NCBI RefSeq assembly: GCF_900112695.1
Contig: NZ_FOMT01000003.1
Span: 186,001-250,000, forward strand
Length of the DNA stretch: 64,000 nt
Origin: Paenibacillus catalpae
GTDB taxonomy: Bacteria; Bacillota; Bacilli; Paenibacillales; Paenibacillaceae
Reading direction: 5' to 3'
A model generated the notes under the pieces. It had not been told where the DNA came from. It did not search any database and saw only the letters and a list, made by a program, of their open reading frames with translations. Within the stretch, counting starts at the first letter, position 1; each line of letters opens with the position of its first letter. This document shows positions 35,038 through 44,500 of the stretch, piece after piece. The translations under genes and the position numbers were made by a program.

Positions 35038-36384
35038 TCATTTCGCTTGACTGCGGTATTCCGTCGGAGTGACTCCGGTTACGCGCTTAAATACCCGGCT
35101 GAAATAATTCGGATCTTTATACCCGACTTCAAAGCACACTTCCTTCAAGGCCAGCTCATCGGCAGAGGCGATCAGCTGCTTTGCTTTATCAATCCTAAGG
35201 CCCGTCAAATAATCGATAAAGGTTGCCCCGACCTGCTGCTTGAACACTTTGCTGAAGTAATGAGGGTTCAAGTGGACATGCTCGGCCGTTTCCTCGAGTG
35301 ACAGCTCCTCTGTAAAATGCAGCATGATATACTGCTTGGCTTTATCTATGACAGTGATCGTCTGCTGTTCCCTCTGCTCCCGGATCCGCTGCAGAGCGGA
35401 AATGACATAGGAACGCTGATCCTCCGAATGCGCTTGCTCATCCGAAGAGACGGGGCGCTCCGGCGTATTTGAACCGGGGCCTTGCACAACCTCCTCGAAA
35501 TCACAAACCTCGCCTATATGCCGGTCAACATCAGAGGCAAATACGGCTTCGAAATACGATTTGCGCCAGCCGTCCGCACCGGATTGGACCGATCCGATTC
35601 CGACGGTAATCGGCACCTGGAATTGCCGCTCGGACAGACTGCACAGCTTCTCGCCAAAAGACTTGATACCCGGTTTCCAGGAAGTCTCCCCCGTATCATT
35701 CCGTATAAAGATGGCCATATGCAGGTCAATCAAGGAGCTGACAATACAGGATATTCCGTACGTTTTCGCAAAACTTCGGAAGGTCTCGTACAGCTTTTTC
35801 TTGTCGAGCGTATAAATCTGCTTCGGAAAGGCGACAACAACAGCACATCCTTCATCGAGCGGGAAGTCCAGCCAGTCGGATAATTGCATTTCATCCGCAT
35901 CCAGTACTTGATCGACCATAAACAAGAGGGACAGCTCATTCTCTACCAGCGGATGCAGCTGGGATACCTTATCTCTTAAGTGGAGCTCTTCGGTCCGTTT
36001 GGACTTATCGCGCTCCAATTCGTCAATGAGCTGGGATAGGGTGGAGGAGATTTGCTCGCGACCGGCAGGCTTCACGATATATTCCTTCACGCCAAGCGAT
36101 ACCGCTTCTTTGGCATAGGCAAAAAAGTCATAAGCCGTTACCAGAATAAACTTGGTGTCCGGCAGCAGCGACTTAATTTCCCGGATAGCCTGCAAACCTT
36201 GAATACCGGGCATATTAATATCCATCATAATGATATGCGGGCGGAATTCCTCCGCCTGTTCAATGGCTCGCCGGCCATTATCGGCGTGGGCGATCTGAAA
36301 CATGCCAGGCAGCATGCGATGAATGAGAAGCTCGAGCCCTTCGCGCTCCAGCGCTTCATCATCAGCGATCAATAGACGGTACAT
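35038..36384 (-). CDS. YesN-type response regulator of a sugar-sensing three-gene system
   Basis: 448-residue regulator. The receiver domain (1-125) contains D8-D9, phospho-acceptor D55 in MDINMP and the lysine in YIVKPA. The C-terminal AraC domain has LSLEETAEHVHLNPHYFSKV and LKEVCFEVGYKDPNYFSRVF. ATG 36384 follows GGAGG; an in-frame codon further upstream (36480) would lie deep in the kinase gene without a binding site. It overlaps the kinase gene by 23 bases. By analogy with XylFII-LytS-YesN of Clostridium beijerinckii it would activate sugar-transport genes; the MFS symporter just downstream is the nearest candidate target. Confidence 0.88.
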   Translation of the reverse strand: MYRLLIADDEALEREGLELLIHRMLPGMFQIAHADNGRRAIEQAEEFRPHIIMMDINMPGIQGLQAIREIKSLLPDTKFILVTAYDFFAYAKEAVSLGVKEYIVKPAGREQISSTLSQLIDELERDKSKRTEELHLRDKVSQLHPLVENELSLLFMVDQVLDADEMQLSDWLDFPLDEGCAVVVAFPKQIYTLDKKKLYETFRSFAKTYGISCIVSSLIDLHMAIFIRNDTGETSWKPGIKSFGEKLCSLSERQFQVPITVGIGSVQSGADGWRKSYFEAVFASDVDRHIGEVCDFEEVVQGPGSNTPERPVSSDEQAHSEDQRSYVISALQRIREQREQQTITVIDKAKQYIMLHFTEELSLEETAEHVHLNPHYFSKVFKQQVGATFIDYLTGLRIDKAKQLIASADELALKEVCFEVGYKDPNYFSRVFKRVTGVTPTEYRSQAK

Positions 36385-37828
36385 CGTGAATCGCTCCTCC
36401 TTTCTGCTCTTTTGCAGGCGTCTTGGGCAGGAGGAGAATAACCGACGTTCCCCGTCCTGGCTCGCTTTCAATCCGGACAATATCCGGCCGGTTATAAAAC
36501 AGTCTCAGCCGCTTGATGACATTGCGGGTGCCAAAGCCCATAGAATTTTTTTTGGCAGGTGCGGGGCTGGGAGGGTCTTGCATAGCCAGGAGCGAATCAC
36601 GCTCCGCAGCATTCATTCCTGCACCGTTATCCGTGATGGCGACCACCACATTCTCACCCGTTTGCTCTATAACAAGCTGAATTACTCCGCCGGATTCCAT
36701 CCGTTCCACGCCATGGACAAAGGCATTTTCCACAAGCGGTTGGATGGTCAGAGCGGGGATCAATATTCCCAGTACGGACTCGTCGATCTTCTGCCCGATC
36801 TCTACACGGCTCCGGAAGCGGGCCTGCTGGATCGTAAAATATTCCCGAACATGCTTTAGCTCATCTCCAAGCGTAACGGGCCGGTCCAACTGACTCAGAT
36901 TATAACGGATCAGCTTGGACATCGACACAATGAGATCGCTTGTCTGATCGGCTCCTTCCAGGAGTGCCAGTTTGGAAAGCACATTTAGCGTGTTAAATAA
37001 AAAATGCGGATTAATCTGACTCTGAAGCGCCTGAAGCTCAAGCTCTTTGACCAGACGCTCCGATTCCATCCGTTCCTTATCCCTGCCCATCAAATCATTC
37101 AAGTCATTAATCATATGCCGGAACGATTCCGACAGGATGCCAAGCTCATCATTTGATCGATCCGGAAGGTATGCAGGATCCAGCTGTCCCTTGGACAGAC
37201 GCCGGGCTGTTTGTACCAGACGGTCTACGGGCTCGGTAATGCTTCTGGAGATCCATAGGGCAAGGACGATACTGAGCAGGGTATTAATGATGAACACTGC
37301 GGGTCCAAGCCAGTCCATTCGTACGATTTCCAATTGAACGCTCCGGTATACCGGTTCATAGGCGCTAAGCTCCAGGTCAATAAGCCTGCGTTCCTCCTCG
37401 CGGATAAAAGAGCTTGTCCGCTCCGCATCTTCATAGTAGGCAAGCGCCTCTGTTGGAGCTTCGGATTTTCCGGCTGCCTGCGCTTGTTCCGCAAGCGTCT
37501 CAAGCATATGCACATACCCTTGCAGCACACCGGCAATATCGGATTCGGTTCGCTGATTGGCCAGCCGTTCCTTGGTCTGGACAAGGGCTGCCTGCTGCCG
37601 CTGAAGGGCAAGCCGGCTGCTTTCTTCAGGATTAAGCAAATAGGTATACAAGGCCCGGACATTATTGTCGGCTGTTTGCGCTGATTGCGTGTAGAGGAGC
37701 ATGCGGTCCATCATTGTATTGTAGCTGTGCTGTACGGTTTTGGAGCTTTCAAACAGGAAGAAAGTCACGCCGTTCGTAAGCAGAACGAGCAGCGGAATAA
37801 AGAACAGCAACTTTTTGCGGAGTGTCAC
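36362..37828 (-). CDS. LytS/YesM-type sensor kinase of the sugar-sensing three-gene system
   Basis: 488-residue kinase. TM1 (about 7-26) and TM2 (about 178-198) enclose a predicted all-helical external domain of about 150 residues, smaller than in the other two YesM proteins here. A HAMP segment follows. H275 lies in LQSQINPHFLFNTLNVL. The N box is VENAFVHGV and the G boxes are DNGAGM and FGTRNV. GTG 37828 overlaps the preceding stop as GTGA, so the binding protein and kinase are translationally coupled. The small helical input domain fits a kinase that reads the state of a partner binding protein rather than the ligand itself. Confidence 0.88.
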   Translation of the reverse strand: MTLRKKLLFFIPLLVLLTNGVTFFLFESSKTVQHSYNTMMDRMLLYTQSAQTADNNVRALYTYLLNPEESSRLALQRQQAALVQTKERLANQRTESDIAGVLQGYVHMLETLAEQAQAAGKSEAPTEALAYYEDAERTSSFIREEERRLIDLELSAYEPVYRSVQLEIVRMDWLGPAVFIINTLLSIVLALWISRSITEPVDRLVQTARRLSKGQLDPAYLPDRSNDELGILSESFRHMINDLNDLMGRDKERMESERLVKELELQALQSQINPHFLFNTLNVLSKLALLEGADQTSDLIVSMSKLIRYNLSQLDRPVTLGDELKHVREYFTIQQARFRSRVEIGQKIDESVLGILIPALTIQPLVENAFVHGVERMESGGVIQLVIEQTGENVVVAITDNGAGMNAAERDSLLAMQDPPSPAPAKKNSMGFGTRNVIKRLRLFYNRPDIVRIESEPGRGTSVILLLPKTPAKEQKGGAIHDVPSIDR

Positions 37829-38805
37829 CGGGCAGAGACCTCCTTGTCCGTTAGGACGGAAATAGGAGTGTACTGCTGTGGAGTGACGGTCCGCCCTTGA
37901 AAATAATCATTCAGGATGGACACGGCTTTATAACCCATCTGGGAGGGCTGCTGTACGATCGAAGATACGATCTGCTTATTTTTTATGGCGGCAAGTGTAT
38001 CCTCCAAATCGTCAAAGGCGTATATTTTCACGCCGCCTGGCTTGATCCGGGCAACGGCTTCTGCCATGCCAATCCCGTCAAGGGAGCTGAAGCCTACCAT
38101 GTATTTGATCTCGGGATGCTCCTTCAGCATTTGCTCCGCTTGCTGCGCGGCTTGCAGCCGGGAAATATTCGAGGCACTTACCTCGGCAATGGACAGTCCG
38201 CTGTAGGTTTCAATGACCGATTGGAAGCCCTCGAGGCGCAGACGCTGATTCGCGGCGTCCTTGCTTCCGACCAAGACGCCAATCATGCCGACCGGGTCCT
38301 TATTTTCCACCGCAATCAGTCGTCCCATCTCTTGCCCGGCGTATGTATTATTGGTGCCTACATAAGCGAGGCGTTTGCTGCCCGGCTCATCCGTATCCAC
38401 CGCAATGACCGGAATGCCCAGCTTGTTCGCTTTTTCGATTAACGATCGGTTCTGCTCATTGCCTATGCCTTGAAGGATAATGCCGTCCATCTTGGAGGCA
38501 ATGGCTTTCTCGAGAAGCTTCATTTGTTCCTCCGCATCAATGCGGAAAGGTCCCGTATACTGCAATTCCATATGATATTGTCCGGCTGCTTCCAGGGCGC
38601 CCTGTTCAACGGATCTCCAGAATGGATTGTCCAGCTCTTGCGAGATAAGGGCAATCTGCAGCCTCGCGTGATCCTCCTCGCTTGCCTCAAGCGGGGTGAC
38701 AAGCCCTCTAATCCGCCCGGTAGACAGATAGAATTGGACCAGCACATAGACAAAAATTATAAGTAATAGAAGAACGCCGATGTTCCATCTTCTTCGGTTA
38801 GCCAT
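37825..38805 (-). CDS. Membrane-anchored periplasmic-type sugar-binding protein (XylFII-like sensor)
   Basis: 326-residue protein. An uncleaved-looking N-terminal transmembrane segment (about 9-27), without lipobox, is followed by a type-1 periplasmic binding fold of the ribose/xylose-binding family: LISQELDNPFWRSVEQGA, DGIILQGIGNE, VDTDEPGSK and AFDDLEDTLAAI. No permease or ATPase gene is attached. The gene instead begins an operon with a LytS/YesM kinase and a YesN regulator. That arrangement matches XylFII, which binds D-xylose and signals to LytS. The ligand here is inferred only by analogy. Confidence 0.82.
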   Translation of the reverse strand: MANRRRWNIGVLLLLIIFVYVLVQFYLSTGRIRGLVTPLEASEEDHARLQIALISQELDNPFWRSVEQGALEAAGQYHMELQYTGPFRIDAEEQMKLLEKAIASKMDGIILQGIGNEQNRSLIEKANKLGIPVIAVDTDEPGSKRLAYVGTNNTYAGQEMGRLIAVENKDPVGMIGVLVGSKDAANQRLRLEGFQSVIETYSGLSIAEVSASNISRLQAAQQAEQMLKEHPEIKYMVGFSSLDGIGMAEAVARIKPGGVKIYAFDDLEDTLAAIKNKQIVSSIVQQPSQMGYKAVSILNDYFQGRTVTPQQYTPISVLTDKEVSAR

Positions 38806-38977
38806 CTGCTTCTCAAGCTCTCCTCGGGTGACTGAATAATAGCCACATTATACATGAATGGTCATTAAACCCAAAATTAATCTAATTTCAATGTTCATGT
38901 AAGCAGGGGATTCCAGCATTTTGTGGAATTGTTTGAATAGCGATCACTTTGACTTCGAAAAGGTGGAAAATATTCGA

Positions 38978-40801
38978 ATGGACAAGCATGGTCATTTTAT
39001 GAAGCATTCCTTTATGGAATCCATATGGAATAATATTCCCGACGGGATTGTCGTGATAGATTTGGACGAGAATGTACTGGACGTTAATCCGGGCTTCGAA
39101 GCGCTCCATGGATGGACAAGAGAAGAGCTGATCGGCAAACCATGCTGTTTCACGCCTGTTCATCTTCTGGAAGAGAGAAGAATTATGATTGAAAAGGTGA
39201 GAAGCGGCGAGCCTCTGCAATGCCAGGAAACGTTCAAGATGCGCAAGGACGGGACGTTGGTCTACGTTAGCGTGACGATTTCCGCTCTGAGGGATGACTG
39301 CGGAGAGATCATTGGACTTGTCGGAATCGAGAGGGACATTTCGGACCGGATCAAGATGGAAGCTTCCTTGTTTGAAGCGGAAAGCTTGTATAGTCATCTG
39401 GCTGACAGTGCGCTTGCTGGTGTATTCGTTGGACAGAATGGCCGTATTTTGTACGCGAATCCTTATTTGGCCGCGCTTTATGGATATACGAACGAAGAAT
39501 TGCTGCAGGTTGACCTGGAACAGCTGATGCTGCCCGGCGAGCTGGAAGTGGTCACGCGTGATGCAGAGATGACCTTAATGGAGCAAAAACAGATCTATTT
39601 TCACTTTAATATTACAGGGGTGAAGAAGGACGGATCTCCTGTCCACCTCGAGGGCAATTCCTGCCTAATCTCCTTCCAAGGCAAGCCGGCGCTGCTTGGT
39701 ACTGTGCAAGATATTACGATCAAGAAGGAAAAAGAGCGTTCCCTTCGCGACAGCGCCAATATGTATCAGCGAATTATCAAGTTCCTCCCTGAGCCGATTG
39801 TCCTGATCGACAACGGTGAAATTGTGTATGCCAACAAATTAGCAGTCAAGCTGATTGGTGCCGCGGATGACAGCGAGATGGTCGGAAGACCAATCTTTGA
39901 TTATGTAGATCCGGCATACAGCCGTGCGCTGACAAAAGTACTGAACAAAGTAATCCATACCGATGATCCGACGAACTTTATCGAGAATAAGCTGCTGTGC
40001 AAGGACGGCCAGACCATTGACGTAGAGATGTCCAGCATCCGGATTCACAATTACCGTGGCAAAATGGTCATTTTGACCGTGATCCGGGATTTGACGGACC
40101 GGAAGCGGTCGGAGGAGATGCTTGTCCGCTCCGAGAAGCTTTCGGTGATCGGACAGCTGGCGGCGGGAGTGGCGCATGAAATCCGCAATCCGTTAACCGC
40201 GCTCAAAGGCTTTACCCAACTGCTCAAATCAAAGGCAGAGGGGAACTCCTTCTACTATGACATCATGACCAATGAGCTGGACCGGATTAATTTTATCGTA
40301 AATGAGTTTATGACGCTGGCGAAGCCGCATTTCTCCAAGTTCAGCACGCGCAGGCTGGATCATATTCTACACGCGGTTATATCCATTCTGGAGACACAGG
40401 CTATTCTGATGAACGTATCGATCCGAACGGAATTCGAGAACTGCATCCCGTCGATTTACTGCGACGAGAACCAGCTGAAGCAGGTCTTTATCAATATTAT
40501 TAAAAACGCAATCGAAGCGATGCCATTGGGGGGACAAATTACGATATCGGCGGCGATGGAGCCGGATCAGGAGCGGGTGCGCCTGACGATCCGCGATGAA
40601 GGAATGGGTATCCCCGATTCGATTATCCGTCAGATCGGACAGCCGTTCATTACAACCAAGGAGAAGGGGACGGGGCTAGGCCTTATGATCAGCTCCCGGA
40701 TCATCGAGGCTCATCAGGGTCTCATGCATATTTCGAGCGTTCCCGACGAGGGTACAACGATTGAGATCATTCTGCCGTTAAATATGGAAGAAGAAAAATA
40801 A
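38978..40801 (+). CDS. PAS-domain histidine kinase, Kin/sporulation-kinase-like
   Basis: 607-residue soluble kinase. Three PAS domains are stacked at about 10-125, 130-250 and 255-380; the first includes DGIVVIDLDENVLDVNPGFE. The phospho-acceptor H400 is in GVAHEIRNPLTALKGF. The ATPase domain has IIKNAIEAMPLGGQ, DEGMGI, FITTKEKGTGLGL. No transmembrane segment is evident. No response regulator is adjacent, as for the orphan KinA-E kinases that feed the Spo0A phosphorelay. ATG 38978 follows AGGTGG (38961-38966); a TTG at 38921 could add 19 residues. The input signal is unknown. Confidence 0.85.
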   Translation: MDKHGHFMKHSFMESIWNNIPDGIVVIDLDENVLDVNPGFEALHGWTREELIGKPCCFTPVHLLEERRIMIEKVRSGEPLQCQETFKMRKDGTLVYVSVTISALRDDCGEIIGLVGIERDISDRIKMEASLFEAESLYSHLADSALAGVFVGQNGRILYANPYLAALYGYTNEELLQVDLEQLMLPGELEVVTRDAEMTLMEQKQIYFHFNITGVKKDGSPVHLEGNSCLISFQGKPALLGTVQDITIKKEKERSLRDSANMYQRIIKFLPEPIVLIDNGEIVYANKLAVKLIGAADDSEMVGRPIFDYVDPAYSRALTKVLNKVIHTDDPTNFIENKLLCKDGQTIDVEMSSIRIHNYRGKMVILTVIRDLTDRKRSEEMLVRSEKLSVIGQLAAGVAHEIRNPLTALKGFTQLLKSKAEGNSFYYDIMTNELDRINFIVNEFMTLAKPHFSKFSTRRLDHILHAVISILETQAILMNVSIRTEFENCIPSIYCDENQLKQVFINIIKNAIEAMPLGGQITISAAMEPDQERVRLTIRDEGMGIPDSIIRQIGQPFITTKEKGTGLGLMISSRIIEAHQGLMHISSVPDEGTTIEIILPLNMEEEK

Positions 40802-40840
40802 ACAGAAGGCTGAGCGTATTCGCTCAGCCTTCTGTTTATT
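40797..40840. terminator. Bidirectional terminator between the PAS kinase and lacI-type genes
   Basis: A 20-bp perfect stem (AATAAACAGAAGGCTGAGCG and its complement) with a TATT loop. It overlaps both stop codons, so the convergent genes share it. Confidence 0.92.
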
Positions 40841-41849
40841 TCATAGGAGAGACCGACCGGCGGATAATTAATTCCGCGGGCAGGACGATTTTTTTCCAGG
40901 GGCCGGCTTCATTCTTGTTCTGAATGCGGTCAATCAGCATTTGCATCCCCAAATAGCCGAATTGATAGGCTTGCTGCGCGGCAACCGTCATAAAGGGATC
41001 GACCTCCGAATAGGGGCCGAAATCATCAAAGCAAACGATCGAGATATCCTCGGGAATCCGGAGATTCCGCTTCCGGAGCAGGCGGATCGCTTCGATTGCC
41101 AGAACATTATTGCCGGCAACAAGAGCCGTAGGCTGCGGATCAAGCGAATCCATCCAGGCATCCATCTCCGACAGATCGGTGCGCGGGCCATAGCTTGTCT
41201 CGAAGACAATCTTCTCGTCATGTGCAAGCCCGTTCAGGATTAACGCTTCCCGGTATCCTTCGAGACGCAGGCGGGCGCTTGAGATCGTATCCGATCCGTT
41301 CACCAAGGCGATGCGGCAATGACCCTGCTGAACAAGGTGGTTAACTAATTGGCGGGCGCCTTCCTTGCTGTCACCAAGCACGATGTCGCATTCTACTCCC
41401 GGCACTTCGCGGTCCAGCAGGACAAACGGGATGTTATGCCGCTGCAGCGATTCGAGATGGGGCAGTGACGGATCACCGGCCGGAGCAATCATCACGCCGT
41501 CTACCCGGGTCGTCAGAATGGTGTTAATATAATCGGCTTCCTTCTCCAGACTCTCGTCGCTGTTGCCAAACAGCAGACGGTAGCCGTTCTTGGTGGCGGC
41601 ATCCTCGGCTCCCCGCGATAACGTTGTATAGAAAGGGTTCGTAATATCGGTAATCAGCAGGAACAAGCTGCGGGTCTGCTGGAGGACAAGGCTCCGCGCC
41701 ATCTGGTTCGGAACATAGTTCAGTTCTTCCATCACCTTTTTGACTTTAGCCCTCGTCTTCTCGCTTATTCGGCCTGTGTTATTGATAACTCTGGAAACGG
41801 TCATTGCGGATACGTTGGCTTTCTCCGCAATATCATAGATGGTAACCAT
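40836..41849 (-). CDS. LacI-family repressor, probable regulator of the fucose operon
   Basis: 337-residue repressor. The N-terminal HTH (TIYDIAEKANVSAMTVSRVI) and hinge (PNQMARSL) are followed by a periplasmic-binding-like effector domain with DGVMIAPAGD and NGSDTISSARLRLEGYREAL. It is divergent to the L-fucose operon across 145 bp that hold an imperfect LacI-type palindrome at 41935-41946. The effector is most likely fucose or a phosphorylated intermediate. Confidence 0.9.
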   Translation of the reverse strand: MVTIYDIAEKANVSAMTVSRVINNTGRISEKTRAKVKKVMEELNYVPNQMARSLVLQQTRSLFLLITDITNPFYTTLSRGAEDAATKNGYRLLFGNSDESLEKEADYINTILTTRVDGVMIAPAGDPSLPHLESLQRHNIPFVLLDREVPGVECDIVLGDSKEGARQLVNHLVQQGHCRIALVNGSDTISSARLRLEGYREALILNGLAHDEKIVFETSYGPRTDLSEMDAWMDSLDPQPTALVAGNNVLAIEAIRLLRKRNLRIPEDISIVCFDDFGPYSEVDPFMTVAAQQAYQFGYLGMQMLIDRIQNKNEAGPWKKIVLPAELIIRRSVSPMK

Positions 41850-41902
41850 GCATGACTACTCCTCATCGACAATTCATGCTTTTATCTTACAAGAGAAAAC
41901 GA

Positions 41903-41946
41903 TTGACAGCAACAGGTGGCCTTGCTAAATTAGAGTTATCGGTAAC
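41903..41946 (+). promoter_or_regulatory. Promoter and LacI-type operator of the fucose operon
   Basis: TTGACA (41903-41908), 17 bases, TAAATT (41926-41931). GTTATCGGTAAC (41935-41946), symmetric at five of six pairs with the central CG typical of LacI-family sites, covers the expected transcription start. Confidence 0.75.
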
Positions 41947-41994
41947 ATTTTTATTTCTGGTTTTACTATCATTCACTCATTTGGAGGGGTATTA

Positions 41995-43785
41995 ATGACG
42001 GACATCGCTTATCGCTTTCAGAATGGTTTTCCGAAGATCGGGATTCGCCCTACGATAGACGGGCGCCGCAAAGGCGTTCGTGAATCACTTGAAGTGCAAA
42101 CGATGAACATGGCCAGATCGGTAGCTAATCTGATCGCCGAGCATCTTCGTTATCCGAACGGCGAACCGGTGGAATGTGTCATTGCAGATACGACGATTGG
42201 CGGTGTAGCAGAAGCAGCGGCATGCGCTGACAAATTCGCCCGCGAGAATGTTGGGGTATCGATAACGGTAACGCCATGCTGGTGCTATGGAACGGAAACG
42301 ATGGATATGAATGCGGCCATTCCGAATGCGGTATGGGGCTTTAACGGAACGGAGCGCCCTGGCGCGGTCTATCTGGCAGCCGTTCTTGCAGGTTACGCAC
42401 AGAAAGGCATTCCGGCATTTGGCATTTACGGCGAGGAGGTACAGGAAGCATCGGATACGTCAATTCCGGATGACGTGAGAGGCAAGCTCTTGTCGTTTGC
42501 AAAAGCGGGTCTTGCCGTTGCATATATGCGCGGCAAATCGTATCTGTCGATGGGATCGGTCTCGATGGGCATTGCGGGCTCGATTGTAAGCGATTCCTTT
42601 TTCCAGGAATATCTCGGCATGCGCACGGAATATATCGATATGTCCGAGTTTGTCCGCCGCTTCGAAGAGCAGATTTATGATCCTGCGGAATTTGAGAAAG
42701 CCTTGTCTTGGGTGAAGGAGAATTGCGTGGAAGGTCCGGACAACAACCCGGCTGCGATTCAAACCTCGCGCGAGAAGAAGGATCAGGATTGGGAGACCGT
42801 TGTGAAGATGGCGATTATCGCCCGCGACCTGATGATCGGCAACCCGCGTCTTGCCGAGCTTGGCTTTGGCGAAGAAGCAATGGGCCATAACGCGATTGTG
42901 TCCGGCTTCCAGGGTCAGCGCCAATGGACGGATCATTTCCCGAACGGCGACTTTATGGAAGCGATTCTGAACTCCTCGTTTGACTGGAACGGCATCCGCC
43001 CTCCATTTATCGTTGCGACGGAGAATGACAGCTTGAACGGTGTTGTCATGCTGTTTGGTTATCTGTTGACGAATACGCCGCAAATCTTCGCGGATGTGCG
43101 CACTTACTGGAGTCCGTCATCGGTTGAGCGTGTAACGGGGCATAAGCTTGAAGGCCTGGCAGCTAACGGAATCCTGCATCTGCTGAACTCCGGTTCGGCT
43201 ACTCTGGACGGCAGCGGCGAGCAGCAGATTGACGGCAAGCCAGCGATGAAGCCTTTCTGGGAGATTACGGAGAAGGAAGCTGCGGATTGTCTTGCAGCCA
43301 CTTCCTGGAGACCGGCAGGCGTTGAGTATTTCCGCGGCGGCGGCTTCTCCTCCGATTTCTTGTCCCGCGGCGGCATGCCGATGACGATGTCCCGGATCAA
43401 CTTTGTAAAAGGCGTTGGGCCGGTGCTGCAAATTGCGGAAGGCTACTCAGTAGAGCTGCCAAGCGAGGTTCATGACAAACTCGACAACCGGACAGATCCA
43501 ACTTGGCCAACCACCTGGTTCGCTCCGATTCTGACAGGCAAGGGAGCCTTCACTTCAGTCTACGACGTTATGGATAACTGGGGCGCTAACCATGGCTCGA
43601 TCAGCTATGGCCATATCGGTGCAGAGCTGATTACGCTCGCTTCGATGCTGCGTATTCCGGTGAATATGCACAATGTTCCGGAAGAGAATATTTTCCGTCC
43701 GCGGGCTTGGGGATTGTTTGGTACGAACGACAAAGAGGCGGCTGATTACCGCGCTTGCTCGAACTTCGGGCCATTGTACAAATAA
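41995..43785 (+). CDS. fucI: L-fucose isomerase
   Basis: 596-residue Mn-dependent ketol isomerase converting L-fucose to L-fuculose (and D-arabinose to D-ribulose in some species). The length and the opening [20 protein letters not shown] are characteristic of FucI. The family segments [19 protein letters not shown] and [20 protein letters not shown] are clear; the latter carries the Glu of the active site. ATG 41995 follows GGAGGGG. First gene of a four-gene operon. Confidence 0.95.
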   Translation: MTDIAYRFQNGFPKIGIRPTIDGRRKGVRESLEVQTMNMARSVANLIAEHLRYPNGEPVECVIADTTIGGVAEAAACADKFARENVGVSITVTPCWCYGTETMDMNAAIPNAVWGFNGTERPGAVYLAAVLAGYAQKGIPAFGIYGEEVQEASDTSIPDDVRGKLLSFAKAGLAVAYMRGKSYLSMGSVSMGIAGSIVSDSFFQEYLGMRTEYIDMSEFVRRFEEQIYDPAEFEKALSWVKENCVEGPDNNPAAIQTSREKKDQDWETVVKMAIIARDLMIGNPRLAELGFGEEAMGHNAIVSGFQGQRQWTDHFPNGDFMEAILNSSFDWNGIRPPFIVATENDSLNGVVMLFGYLLTNTPQIFADVRTYWSPSSVERVTGHKLEGLAANGILHLLNSGSATLDGSGEQQIDGKPAMKPFWEITEKEAADCLAATSWRPAGVEYFRGGGFSSDFLSRGGMPMTMSRINFVKGVGPVLQIAEGYSVELPSEVHDKLDNRTDPTWPTTWFAPILTGKGAFTSVYDVMDNWGANHGSISYGHIGAELITLASMLRIPVNMHNVPEENIFRPRAWGLFGTNDKEAADYRACSNFGPLYK

Positions 43786-43808
43786 ATTCTTTTTAGGGGA
43801 TGAGCGGA

Positions 43809-44459
43809 TTGGATATTCGGCAGGAGCTGTGTAAATACGCAAGAAAGACAGTGGCAAATAAGCTGGTCGTTGGGCCGGGCGGAAACATCAGTGCAAAGCA
43901 CGAAGGGAAGATGTATCTGTCCCCAAGCGGCTTTGCGCTGGATGAGATTGAACCGGAGCAATGGGTAGCCGTTGATATTGAGACAGGTGCGGTGGAGGAG
44001 AACGGTCTTCGTCCTTCCTCCGAGGTGCTTATGCACTTGTACGCTTACCGGGCGAACCCTGCTATCGGCGCGATCGTGCATACGCATCCGCCTTATTGTA
44101 TTGCTTTTACGCTGGTGGAAGAGGAGCTTCCGATTATGTTCCCGGACCAGGCGGCGCTTGTCGGCAAGACCGTCTATATTCCTTATGTACTGCCAACAAC
44201 GGAAAAGCTGGCGGATGCTCTTGTCCCTAAGGTGAAGGAAGCAAGCAGCATTTTGCTTGGCAATCATGGTCTTGTGACGACGGGACGCAATCTGCGTGAA
44301 GCGTATTACCGGACGGAGGTTGTGGAGGAAAGCGCGAAGATCTTCCTTATTGCCAGCCAAGTCAAGGAGCCGAAGGTGTTGACGAAGGAAGAGTTCGAGG
44401 AGATTGCTTCGCTTGAGAGCGAAGCTTACCGGATTAAGCTGCTGCAGAAGCAGCAATAA
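43809..44459 (+). CDS. fucA: L-fuculose-1-phosphate aldolase (class II aldolase)
   Basis: 216-residue zinc aldolase that splits L-fuculose-1-phosphate into dihydroxyacetone phosphate and L-lactaldehyde. Metal ligands are visible as IVHTHPPYC and in LGNHGLVTTG, with GPGGNISAK at the phosphate-binding N terminus. TTG 43809 is preferred because AGGGG (43795-43799) touches the in-frame ATG at 43800, leaving no spacing for it; if ATG were used, three residues would be added. Related class II aldolases act on ribulose or rhamnulose phosphates, but the neighbours specify fucose. Confidence 0.88.
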   Translation: MDIRQELCKYARKTVANKLVVGPGGNISAKHEGKMYLSPSGFALDEIEPEQWVAVDIETGAVEENGLRPSSEVLMHLYAYRANPAIGAIVHTHPPYCIAFTLVEEELPIMFPDQAALVGKTVYIPYVLPTTEKLADALVPKVKEASSILLGNHGLVTTGRNLREAYYRTEVVEESAKIFLIASQVKEPKVLTKEEFEEIASLESEAYRIKLLQKQQ

Positions 44460-44500
44460 CATTTTGAGGCAGCTGCCGCTGCTAGGAGGGATACAGACAT

